This document shows, in pieces, positions 49,600 through 61,691 of a DNA stretch of 64,000 nt. Within the stretch, counting starts at the first letter, position 1. Every line of letters begins with the position of its first letter. Both the position numbers and the translations under genes were made by a program. The stretch comes from Fasciola hepatica (Eukaryota; Platyhelminthes; Trematoda; Plagiorchiida; Fasciolidae). The stretch covers positions 2,773,001 to 2,837,000 of the forward strand of contig CANUEZ040000196.1 in the NCBI GenBank assembly GCA_948099385.1. The letters run 5' to 3'. The notes beneath the pieces were generated by a model. It was not told the origin of the DNA. It saw nothing but the letters and a program-made list of their open reading frames with translations, and searched no databases.

Positions 49600-52500
49600 C
49601 AGTGCTTCCATGGATATCAATGCTCAGTTGAGCGTTCAAGCTGCATGATCAATCATATTATACAAATCTAATCTGATCTGATCTAATCTCGTACTACTAA
49701 TCAATTGCATGCATATTACGGAAGCTGTGTAGGTTGTTCATTTGGGAATGCGTTGGTTGTCCTCAGGCCCCTACAGAGAATTCATCCATCATAGGAGTCG
49801 ATCGGTGTGCGCGAAGCTGGTTCTTACCATTCAAGTTTGAAGCGGGTTTGGGAAGGGTGCTATATCATGTAGTGTAGATGTTGAACAAAGCGATGAGAGC
49901 CATCCCGGATAGCCTTGTTTTGTTAAGTTGTTCGATTCACAATGGTTCACCGGTTGTTGGAGTGCCCGTGGGGGCTCGATCGATGTGCACTGCTGATGAG
50001 TCGAGTCCCTTAGAGGATGAAACAGCTGTACAGTGCTTCCATGGATTTCAATGCTCAGTTGAGCGTTCAAGCTGCATGATCAATCATATTATGCAAATCT
50101 AATCTAATCTGATCTAATCTCGTACTACTAATCAATTGCATGCATAGTAAGGAAGCTGTGTAGGTTTTTCATTTGGGAATGCGTTGGTTGTACTTAGGCC
50201 CCTACACAGAAGTCATCCATCATAGGAGTCGATCGGTGTGTGCGAAGCTGTTTCCTACCATTGAAATTTGAAGCGAGTTTGGGAAGGGTGCTATATCATG
50301 TAGTGTAGATGTTGAACAAAGCGTTGAGAGCCATCCCGGATAGCCTTGCGTTGTTAAGTTGTTCGATTCACAATGGTTCACCGGTTGTTGGAGTGCCCGT
50401 GGGGGCTCGGTCGATGTGCACTGCTGATGAGTCGAGTCCCTCAGAGGATGAAACAGCTGTACAGTGCTTCCATGGATTTCAATGCTCAGTTGAGCGTTCA
50501 AGCTGCATGATCAATCATATTATGCAAATCTAATCTAATCTAATCTAATCTCGTACTACTAATCAATTGCATGCATAGTAAGGAAGCTGTGTAGGTTGTT
50601 CTTTTGTGAATGAGTTGGTTGTACTTAGGCCCCTACAGCGAAGTCATCCATCATAGGAGTCGATCGGTGTGTGCGAAGCTGTTTCCTACCATTGAAATTT
50701 GAAGAGAGTTTGGGAAGGGTACTATATCATGTAGTGTAGATGTTGAACAAAGCGTTGATAGCCATCCCGGATAGCCTTGTGTTGTTAAGTTGTTCGATTC
50801 ACAATGGTTCACCGGTTGTTGGAGTGACCGTTGGGGCTCGGTCGATGTGCACTGCTGATGAGTCGAGTCCCTTAGATGATGAAACAGCTGTAAAGTGCTT
50901 CCATGGATTTCAATGCTCAGTTGAGCGTTCAAGCTGCATGATCAATCATATTATGCAAATCTAATCTAATCTGATCTAATCTCGTACTACTAATCAATTG
51001 CATGCATTGTAAGGAAGCTGTGTAGGTTGTTCTTTTGTGAATGAGTTGGTTGTACTTAGGCCCCTACACAGAAATCATCCATTATTCGAGTCGATCGTTG
51101 TGTGCGAAGCTGGTTCTTACCATTCAAATTTAAAGCGAGTTTTGGAAGGGTGCTATATCATGTAGTGTAGATGTTGAACAAAGCGTTGATAGCCATCCCG
51201 GATAGCCTTGTGTTGTTAAGTTGTTCGATTCACAATGGTTCACCGGTTGTTGGAGTGCCCGTGGGGGCTCGGTCGATGTGCACTGCTGATGAGTCGAGTC
51301 CCTTAGATGATGAAACAGCTGTACAGTGCTTCCATGGATATCAATGCTCAGTTGAGCGTTCAAGCTGCATGATCAATCATATTATACAAATCTAATCTGA
51401 TCTGATCTAATCTCGTACTACTAATCAATTGCATGCATATTACGGAAGCTGTGTAGGTTGTTCATTTGGGAATGCGTTGGTTGTCCTCAGGCCCCTACAG
51501 AGAATTCATCCATCATAGGAGTCGATCGGTGTGCGCGAAGCTGGTTCTTACCATTCAAGTTTGAAGCGGGTTTGGGAAGGGTGCTATATCATGTAGTGTA
51601 GATGTTGAACAAAGCGATGAGAGCCATCCCGGATAGCCTTGTTTTGTTAAGTTGTTCGATTCACAATGGTTCACCGGTTGTTGGAGTGCCCGTGGGGGCT
51701 CGATCGATGTGCACTGCTGATGAGTCGAGTCCCTTAGAGGATGAAACAGCTGTACAGTGCTTCCATGGATTTCAATGCTCAGTTGAGCGTTCAAGCTGCA
51801 TGATCAATCATATTATGCAAATCTAATCTAATCTGATCTAATCTCGTACTACTAATCAATTGCATGCATAGTAAGGAAGCTGTGTAGGTTTTTCATTTGG
51901 GAATGCGTTGGTTGTACTTAGGCCCCTACAGAGAAGTCATCCATCATAGGAGTCGATCGGTGTGTGCGAAGCTGTTTCCTACCATTGAAATTTGAAGCGA
52001 GTTTGGGAAGGGTGCTATATCATGTAGTGTAGATGTTGAACAAAGCGTTGATAGCCATCCCGGATAGCCTTGTGTTGTTAAGTTGTTCGATTCACAATGG
52101 TTCACCGGTTGTTGGAGTGCCCGTGGGGGCTCGGTCGATGTGCACTGCTGATGAGTCGAGTCCCTTAGATGATGAAACAGCTGTAAAGTGCTTCCATGGA
52201 TTTCAATGCTCAGTTGAGCGTTCAAGCTGCATGATCAATCATATTATACAAATCTATTCTTATCTAATCTAATCTCGTACTACTAATCAATTGCATGCAT
52301 AGTAAGGAAGCTGTGTAGTTTATTCTTTTTTGAATGCGTTGGTTGTACTTAGGCCCCTACAGAGAAGTCATCCATCATAGGAGTCGATCGGTGTTCGCGA
52401 AGCTGGTTCTTACAATTCAAATTTAGAGCGAGTTTGGGAAGGGTGCTATATCATGTAGTGTAGATGTTGAACAAAGCGTTGATAGCCATCCCGGATAGCC

Positions 52501-53550
52501 TTGTGTTGTTAAGTTGTTCGATTCACAATGGTTCACCGGTTGTTGGAGTGCCCGTGGGGGCTCGGTCGATGTGCACTGCTGATGAGTCGAGTCCCTTAGA
52601 GGATGAAACAGCTGTACAGTGCTTCCATGGATTTCAATGCTCAGTTGAGCGTTCAAGCTGCATGATCAATCATATTATACAAATCTAATTTAATCTGATC
52701 TAATCTCGTACTACTAATGAATGGCATGCATAGTAAGGAAGCTGTGTAGGTTGTTCATTTGGGAATGCGTTGGTTGTACTTAGGCCCCTACAGAGAAGTC
52801 ATCCATCATAGGAGTCGATCGGTGTGCGCGAAGCTGGTTCTTACCATTGAAATTTGAAGCGAGTTTGGGAAGGGTGCTATATCATGTAGTGTAGATGTTG
52901 AACAAAGCGTTGATAGCCATCCCGGATAGCCTTGCGTTGTTAAGTTGTTCGATTCACAATGGTTCACCGGTTGTTGGAGTGCCCGTGGGGGCTCGGTCGA
53001 TGTGCACTGCTGATGAGTCGAGTCCCTCAGAGGATGAAACAGCTGTACAGTGCTTCCATGGATTTCAATGCTCAGTTGAGCGTTCAAGCTGCATGATCAA
53101 TCATATTATGCAAATCTAATCTAATCTAATCTAATCTCGTACTACTAATCAATTGCATGCATAGTAAGGAAGCTGTGTAGGTTGTTCTTTTGTGAATGAG
53201 TTGGTTGTACTTAGGCCCCTACAGCGAAGTCATCCATCATAGGAGTCGATCGGTGTGTGCGAAGCTGTTTCCTACCATTGAAATTTGAAGAGAGTTTGGG
53301 AAGGGTGCTATATCATGTAGTGTAGATGTTGAACAAAGCGTTGATAGCCATCCCGGATAGCCTTGTGTTGTTAAGTTGTTCGATTCACAATGGTTCACCG
53401 GTTGTTGGAGTGACCGTTGGGGCTCGGTCGATGTGCACTGCTGATGAGTCGAGTCCCTTAGATGATGAAACAGCTGTAAAGTGCTTCCATGGATTTCAAT
53501 GCTCAGTTGAGCGTTCAAGCTGCATGATCAATCATATTATGCAAATCTAA
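49600..53550 (+). repeat. Nested multi-unit duplications, 1724- and 2586-bp shifts
   Basis: The rare ATATTACGG plus TTGTCCTCAGG unit at about 49715-49770 recurs at 51439-51494 (1724 bp). The pair with CTTGCGTTG and then GAGTGACCGTTGGGG at 50346 and 50824 recurs at 52932 and 53410 (2586 bp). Two overlapping events are needed to explain both. Confidence 0.75.
50411..50476 (+). ncRNA. Hammerhead ribozyme copy, intact core
   Basis: Complete fold, with predicted cleavage after A50461. A T to C change lies in loop II (CUCAGA). The copy recurs 2586 bp downstream as part of a block duplication. Confidence 0.8.
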
Positions 53551-56500
53551 TCTAATCTAATCTAATCTCGAAATACTAATCAATTGCATGCTTAGTAAGG
53601 AAGCTGTGTAGGTTGTTAATTTGGGAATGCGTTGGTTGTACTTAGGCCCCTACAGAGAAGTCATCCATCATAGGAGTCGATCGGTGTTCGCGAAGCTGGT
53701 TCTTACCATTCAAATTTGAAGCGAGTTTGGGAAGGGTGCTATATCATGTAGTGTAGATGTTGAACAAAGCGATGAGAGCCATCCCGGATAGCCTTGTTTT
53801 GTTAAGTTGTTCGATTCACAATGGTTCACCGGTTGTTGGAGTGACCGTGGGGGCTCGATCGATGTGCACTGCTGATGAGTCGAGTCCCTTAGAGGATGAA
53901 ACAGCTGTACAGTGCTTCCATGGATTTCAATGCGCAGTTGAGCGTTCAAGCTGCATGATCAATCATATTATGCAAATCTAATCTAATCTGATCTAATCTC
54001 GTACTACTAATCAATTGCATGCATAGTAAGGAAGCTGTGTAGGTTGTTCTTTTGTGAATGAGTTGGTTGTACTTAGGCCCCTACAGAGAAGTCATCCATC
54101 ATAGGAGTCGATCGGTGTTCGCGAAGCTGGTTCTTACAATTCAAATTAAAGCGAGTTTGGGAAGGGTGCTATATCATGTAGTGTAGATGTTGAACAAAGC
54201 GTTGATAGCCATCCCGGATAGCCTTGTGTTGTTAAGTTGTTCGATTCACAATGGTTCACCGGTTGTTGGAGTGCCCGTGGGGGCTCGATCGATGTGCACT
54301 GCTGATGAGTCGAGTCCCTTAGAGGATGAAACAGCTGTACAGTGCTTCCATGGATTTCAATGCTCAGTTGAGCGTTCAAGCTGCATGATCAATCATATTA
54401 TACAAATCTAATCTAATCTGATCTAATCTCGTACTACTAATCAATTGCATGCATAGTAAGGAAGCTGTGTAGGTTGTTCATTTGGGAATGCGTTGGTTGT
54501 ACTCAGGCTCCTACAGAGAATTCATCCATCATAGGAGTCGATCGGTGTGTGCGAAGCTGGTTCTTACCATTCAAATTTGAAGCGAGTTTGGGAAGGGTGC
54601 TATATCATGTAGTGTAGATGTTGAACAAAGCGTTGATAGCCATCCCGGATAGCCTTGTGTTGTTAAGTTGTTCGATTCACAATGGTTCACCGGTTGTTGG
54701 AGTGCCCGTGGGGGCTCGGTCGATGTGCACTGCTGATGAGTCGAGTCCCTCAGCGGATGAAACAGCTGTACAGTGCTTCCATGGATTTCAATGCTCAGTT
54801 GAGTGTTCAAGCTGCATGATCAATCATATTATGCAAATCTAATCTAATCTAATCCAATCTCGTACTACTAATCAATTGCATGCATAGTAAGGAAGCTGTG
54901 TAGGTTGTTCTTTTGTGAATGAGTTGGTTGTACTTAGGCCCCTACAGAGAAGTCATCCATCATAGGAGTCGATCGGTGTGTGCGAAGCTGTTTCCAACCA
55001 TTGAATATTGAAGCGAGTTTGGGAAGGGTGCTATATCATGTAGTGTAGATGTTGAACAAAGCGTTGATAGCCATCCCGGATAGCCTGGTGTTGTTAAGTT
55101 GTTCGATTCACAATGGTTCACCGGTTGTTGGAGTGCCCGTGGGGGCTCGGTCGATGTGCACTGCTGATGAGTCGAGTCCCTTGGATGATGAAACAGGTGT
55201 AAAGTGCTTCCATGGATTTCAATGCTCAGTTGAGCGTTCAAGCTGCATGATCAATCATATTATGCAAATCTAATCTAATCTAATCTAATCTCGAAATACT
55301 AATCAATTGCATGCTTAGTAAGGAAGCTGTGTAGGTTGTTAATTTGGGAATGCGTTGGTTGTACTTAGGCCCCTACAGAGAAGTCATCCATCATAGGAGT
55401 CGATCGGTGTTCGCGAAGCTGGTTCTTACCATTCAAATTTGAAGCGAGTTTGGGAAGGGTGCTATATCATGTAGTGTAGATGTTGAACAAAGCGATGAGA
55501 GCCATCCCGGATAGCCTTGTGTTGTTAAGTTGTTCGATTCACAATGGTTCACCGGTTGTTGGAGTGCCCGTGGGGGCTCGGTCGATGTGCACTGCTGATG
55601 AGTCGAGTCCCTTAGAGGATGAAACAGCTGTACAGTGCTTCCATGGATTTCAATGCTCAGTTGAGCGTTCAAGCTGCATGATCAATCATATTATGCAAAT
55701 CTAATCTAATCTAATCTAATCTGGTACTACTAATCAATTGCATGCATAGTAAGGAAGCTGTGTAGGTTGTTCTTTTGTGAATGAGTTGGTTGTACTTAGG
55801 CCCCTACAGAGAAGTCATCCATCATACGAGTCGATCGGTGTGCGCGAAGCTGGTTCTTACAATTCAAATTTAAAGCGAGTTTGGGAAGGGTGCTATATCA
55901 TGTAGTGTAGATGTTGAACAAAGCGTTGATAGCCATCCCGGATAGCCTTGTGTTGTTAAGTTGTTCGATTCACAATGGTTCACCGGTTGTTGGAGTGCCC
56001 GTGGGGGCTCGGTCGATGTGCACTGCTGATGAGTCGAGTCCCTTAGAGGATGAAACAGCTGTACAGTGCTTCCATGGATTTCAATGCTCAGTTGAGCGTT
56101 CAAGCTGCATGATCAATCATATTATACAAATCTAATCTGATCTGATCTAATCTCGTACTACTAATCAATTGCATGCATAGTAAGGAAGCTGTGTAGGTTG
56201 TTCATTTGGGAATGCGTTGGTTGTACTTAGGCCCCTACAGAGAAGTCATCCATCATAAGAGTTGATCGGTGTGCGCGAAGCTGGTTCTTACCATTCAAAT
56301 TTAAAGTGAGTTTGGGAAGGGTGCTATATCATGTAGTGTAGATTTTGAACAAAGCGTTGATAGCCATCCCGGATAGCCTTGTGTTGTTAAGTTGTTCGAT
56401 TCACAATGGTTCACCGTTTGTTGGAGTGCCCGTGGGGGCTCGGTCGATGTGCACTGCTGATGAGTCGAGTCCCTTAGAAGATGAAACAGCTGTACAGTGC

Positions 56501-56874
56501 TTCCATGGATTTCAATGCTCAGTTGAGCGTTCAAGCTGCATGATCAATCATATTATACAAATCTAATCTAATCTGATCTAATATCGTACTACTAATCAAT
56601 TGCATGCATAGTAAGGAAGCTGTGTAGGTTGTTCATTTGGGAATGCGTTGGTTGTACTTAGGCTCCTACAGAGAATTCATCCATCATACGAGTCGATCGG
56701 TGTGTGCGAAGCTGGTTCTTACCATTCAAATTTGAAGCGAGTTTGGGAAGGGTGCTATATCATGTAGTGTAGATGTTGAACAAAGCGTTGATAGCCATCC
56801 CGGATAGCCTTGTGTTGTTAAGTTGTTCGATTCACAATGGTTCACCGGTTGTTGGAGTGCCCGTGGGGGCTCGG

Positions 56875-56940
56875 TCGATGTGCACTGCTGATGAGTCGAG
56901 TCCCTTAGAGGATGAAACAGCTGTACAGTGCTTTCATGGA
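56875..56940 (+). ncRNA. Hammerhead ribozyme copy, intact core
   Basis: Complete fold, with predicted cleavage after A56925. The stem I internal loop reads UUU instead of UUC. This position could matter for the loop I-loop II contact but not for the helices. Confidence 0.8.
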
Positions 56941-59024
56941 TTTCAATGCTCAGTTGAGCGTTCAAGCTGCATGATCAATCATATTATACAAATCTAATCT
57001 GATCTGATCTAATCTCGTACTACTAATCAATTGCATGCATAGTAAGGAAGCTGTGTAGGTTGTTCATTTGGGAATGCGTTGGTTGTACTCAGGCCCCTAC
57101 AGAGAAGTCATCCATCACAGGAGTCGATCGGTGTGCGCGAAGCTGGTTCTTACCATTCAAATTTGAAGCGAGTTTGGGAAGGGTGCTATATCATGTAGTG
57201 TAGATGTTGAACAAAGCGTTGATAGCCATTTCGGATAGCCTTGTGTTGTTAAGTTGTTCGATTCACAATGGTTCACCGGTTGTTGGAGTGCCCGTGTGTT
57301 TGTCGGTCGATGTGCACTGCTGATGAGTCGAGTCCCTTAGAGGATGAAACAGCTGTACAGTGCTTCCATGGATTTCAATGCTCAGTTGAGCGTTCAAGCT
57401 GCATGATCAATCATATTATACAAATCTAATCTAATCTGATCTAATCTCGAACTACTAATCAATTGCATGCATAGTAAGGAAGCTGTGTAGGTTGTTCATT
57501 TGGGAATGCGTTGGTTGTACTTAGGCCCCTACAGAGAAGTCATCCATCATAAGAGTCGATCGGTGTGTGCGAAGCTGGTTCCTACCATTCAAATTTGAAG
57601 CGAGTTTGGGAAGGGTGCTATATCATGTAGTGTAGATGTTGAACAATGCGTTGATAGCCATCCCGGATAGCCTTGTGTTGTTAAGTTGTTCGATTCACAA
57701 TGGTTCACCGGTTGTTGGAGTGCCCGTGTGTTTGTCGGTCGATGTGCACTGCTGATGAGTCGAGTCCCTTAGAGGATGAAACAGCTGTACAGTGCTTCCA
57801 TGAATTTCAATGCTCAGTTGAGCGTTCAAGCTGCATGATCAATCATATTATACAAATCTAATCTGATCTGATCTAATCTCGTACTACTAATCAATTGCAT
57901 GCATAGTAAGGAAGCTGTGTAGGTTGTTCATTTGGGAATGCGTTGGTTGTACTTAGGCCCCTACAGAGAAGTCATCCATCATAGGAGTCGATCGGTGTGC
58001 GCGAAGCTGGTTCTTACCATTCAAATTTGAAGCGAGTTTTGGAAGGGTGCTATATCATGTAGTGTAGATGTTGAACAATGCGTTGATAGCCATCCCGGAT
58101 AGCCTTGTGTTGTTAAGTTGTTCGATTCACAATGGTTCACCGGTTGTTGCAGTGCCCGTGGGGGCTCGGTTGATGTGCACTGCTGATGAGTCGAGTCCCT
58201 TAGAGGATGAAACAGCTGTACAGTGCTTCCATGGATTTCAATGCTCAGTTGAGCGTTCAAGCTGCATGATCAATCATATTATACAAATCTAATCTAATCT
58301 AATCTAATCTCGAACTACTAATCAATTGCATGCATAGTAAGGAAGCTGTGTAGGTTGTTTATTTGGGAATGCGTTGGTTGTACTTAGGCCCCTACAGAGA
58401 AGTCATCCATCATAAGAGTCGATCGGTGTGTGCGAAGCTGGTTCCTACCATTCAAATTCGAAGCGAGTTTGGGAAGGGTGCTATATCATGTAGTGTATAT
58501 GTTGAACAAAGCGTTTAGAGCCATCCCGGATAGCCTTGTGTTGTTAAGTTGTTCGATTCACAATGGTTCACCGGTTGTTGGAGTGCCCGTGTGTTTGTCG
58601 GTCGATGTGCACTGCTGATGAGTCGAGTCCCTTGGAGGATGAAACAGCTGTACAGTGCTTCCATGGATTTCAATGCTCAGTTGAGCGTTCAAGCTGCATG
58701 ATCAATCATATTATACAAATCTAATCTAATCTAATCTAATCTCGTACTACTAATCAATTGCATGCATAGTAAGGAAGCTGTGTAGGTTGTTCATTTGGGA
58801 ATGCGTTGGTTGTACTTAGGCCCCTACAGAGAAGTCATCCATCATTCGAGTCGATCGGTGTGTGCGAAGCTGGTTCCTACCATTCAAATTTGAAGCGAGT
58901 TTGGGCAGGGTGCTATATCATGTAGTGTAGATGTTGAACAATGCGTTGATAGCCATCCCGGATAGCCTTGTGTTGTTAAGTTGTTCGATTCACAATGGTT
59001 CACCGGTTGTTGGAGTGCCCGTGT

Positions 59025-59090
59025 GTTTGTCGGTCGATGTGCACTGCTGATGAGTCGAGTCCCTTAGAGGATGAGACAGCTGTACAGTGC
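59025..59090 (+). pseudogene. Hammerhead copy with GAAA to GAGA
   Basis: A14 of the core is G at 59075. The same change occurs at 60804, four units downstream. A14 is invariant in active hammerheads, so both copies are predicted dead. Confidence 0.75.
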
Positions 59091-61625
59091 TTCCATGGAT
59101 TTCAATGCTCAGTTGAGCGTTCAAGCTGCATGATCAATCATATTATACAAATCTAATCTAATCTGATCTAATCTCGTACTACTAATCAATTGCATGCATA
59201 GTAAGGAAGCTGTGTAGGTTGTTCATTTGGGAATGCGTTGGTTGTACTTAGGCCCCTACAGAGAAGTCATCCATCATAGGAGTCGATCGGTGTGCGCGAA
59301 GCTGGTTCTTACCATTCAAATTTAGAGCGAGTTTGGGAAGGGTGCTATATCATGTAGTGTAGATGTTGAACAAGGCGTTGACAGCCATCCCGGATAGCCT
59401 TGTGTTGTTAAGTTGTTCGATTCACAATGGTTCACCGGTTGTTGGAGTGCCCGTGGGGGCTCGGTTGATGTGCACTGCTGATGAGTCGAGTCCCTTAGAG
59501 GATGAAACAGCTGTACAGTGCTTCCATGGATTTCAATGCTCAGTTGAGCGTTCAAGCTGCATGATCAATCATATTATACAAATCTAATCTAATCTAATCT
59601 AATCTCGAACTACTAATCAATTGCATGCATAGTAAGGAAGCTGTGTAGGTTGTTCATTTGGGAATGCGTTGGTTGTACTTAGGCCCCTACAGAGAAGTCA
59701 TCCATCATAAGAGTCGATCGGTGTGTGCGAAGCTGGTTCCTACCATTCAAATTCGAAGCGAGTTTGGGAAGGGTGCTATATCATGTAGTGTATATGTTGA
59801 ACAAAGCGTTGAGAGCCATCCCGGATAGCCTTGTGTTGTTAAGTTGTTCGATTCACAATGGTTCACCGGTTGTTGGAGTGCCCGTGGGGGCTCGGTCGAT
59901 GTGCACTGCTGATGAGTCGAGTCCCTTGGAGGATGAAACAGCTGTACAGTGCTTCCATGGATTTAAATGCTCAGTTGAGCGTTCAAGCTGCATGATCAAT
60001 CATATTATACAAATCTAATCTAATCTGATCTAATCTCGTACTACTAATCAATTGCATGCATAGTAAGGAAGCTGTGTAGGTTGTTCATTTGTGAATGCGT
60101 TGGTTGTACTTAGGCTCCTTCAGAGACGTCATCCATCATAGCAGTCGATCGGTGTGCGCGAAGCTGGTTCTTACCATTCAAATTTAGAGCGAGTTTGGGA
60201 AGGGTGCTATATCATGTAGTGTAGATGTTGAACAAAGCGTCGATAGCCATCCCGGATAGCCTTGCGTTGTTAAGTTGTTCGATTCACAATGGTTCACCGG
60301 TTGTTGGAGTGCCCGTGGGGGCTCGGTCGATGTGCACTGCTGATGAGTCGAGTCCCTTAGAGGATGAAACAGCTGTACAGTGCTTCCATGGATTTCAATG
60401 CTCAGTTGAGCGTTCAAGCTGCATGATCAATCATATTATACAAATCCAATCTAATCTAATCTGATCTAATCTCGTACTACTAATCAATTGCATGCATAGT
60501 AAGGAAGCTGTGTAGGTTGTTCATTTGGGAATGCGTTGGTTGTACTTAGGCCCCTACAGAGAAGTCATCCATCATAAGAGTCGATCGGTGTGTGCGAAGC
60601 TGGTTCCTACCATTCAAATTCAAAGCGAGTTTGGGAAGGGTGCTATATCATGTAGTGTAGATGTTGAACAATGCGTTGATAGCCATCCCGGATAGCCTTG
60701 TGTTGTTAAGTTGTTCGATTCACAATGGTTCACCGGTTGTTGGAGTGCCCGTGGGGGCTCGGTCGATGTGCACTGCTGATGAGTCGAGTCCCTTGGAGGA
60801 TGAGACAGCTGTACAGTGCTTCCATGGATTTCAATGCTCAGTTGAGCGTTCAAGCTGCATGATCAATCATATTATGCAAATCTAATCTGATCTGATCTAA
60901 TCTCGTACTACTAATCAATTGCATGCATAGTAAGGAAGCTGTGTAGGTTGTGCATTTGGGAATGCGTTGGTTGTACTTAGGCCCCTACAGAGAAGTCATC
61001 CATCATAGGAGTCGATCGGTGTGTGCGAAGCTGGTTCTTACCATTCAAATTTAGAGCGAGTTTGGGAAGGGTGCTATATCATGTAGTGTAGATGTTGAAC
61101 AAAGCGTTGATAGCCATTTCGGATAGCCTTGTGTTGTTAAGTTGTTCGATTCACAATGGTTCACCGGTTGTTGGAGTGCCCGTGTGTTTGTCGGTCGATG
61201 TGCACTGCTGATGAGTCGAGTCCCTTGGAGGATGAAACAGCTGTACAGTGCTTCCATGGATTTCAATGCTCAGTTGAGCGTTCAAGCTGCATGATCAATC
61301 ATATTATACAAATCTAATCTAATCTGATCTAATCTCGTACTACTAATCAATTGCATGCATAGTAAGGAAGCTGTGTAGGTTGTTCATTTGGGAATGCGTT
61401 GGTTGTACTTAGGCCCCTACAGAGAAGTCATCCATCATAGGAGTCGATCGGTGTGTGCGAAGCTGGTTCCTACCATTCAAATTCAAAGCGAGTTTGGGAA
61501 GGGTGCTATATCATGTAGTGTAGATGTTGAACAAAGCGTTGATAGCCATCCCGGATAGCCTTGTGTTGTTAAGTTGTTCGATTCACAATGGTTCACCGGT
61601 TGTTGGAGTGCCCGTGGGGGCTCGG

Positions 61626-61691
61626 TCGATGTGCACTGCTGATGAGTCGAGTCCCTTAGAGGATGAAACAGCTGTACAGTGCTTCCATGGA
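61626..61691 (+). ncRNA. Hammerhead ribozyme copy, intact core
   Basis: Identical to the reference through both stem I segments, core and triplet, with predicted cleavage after A61676. The ribozyme remains intact at the right end of the window. Confidence 0.83.
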
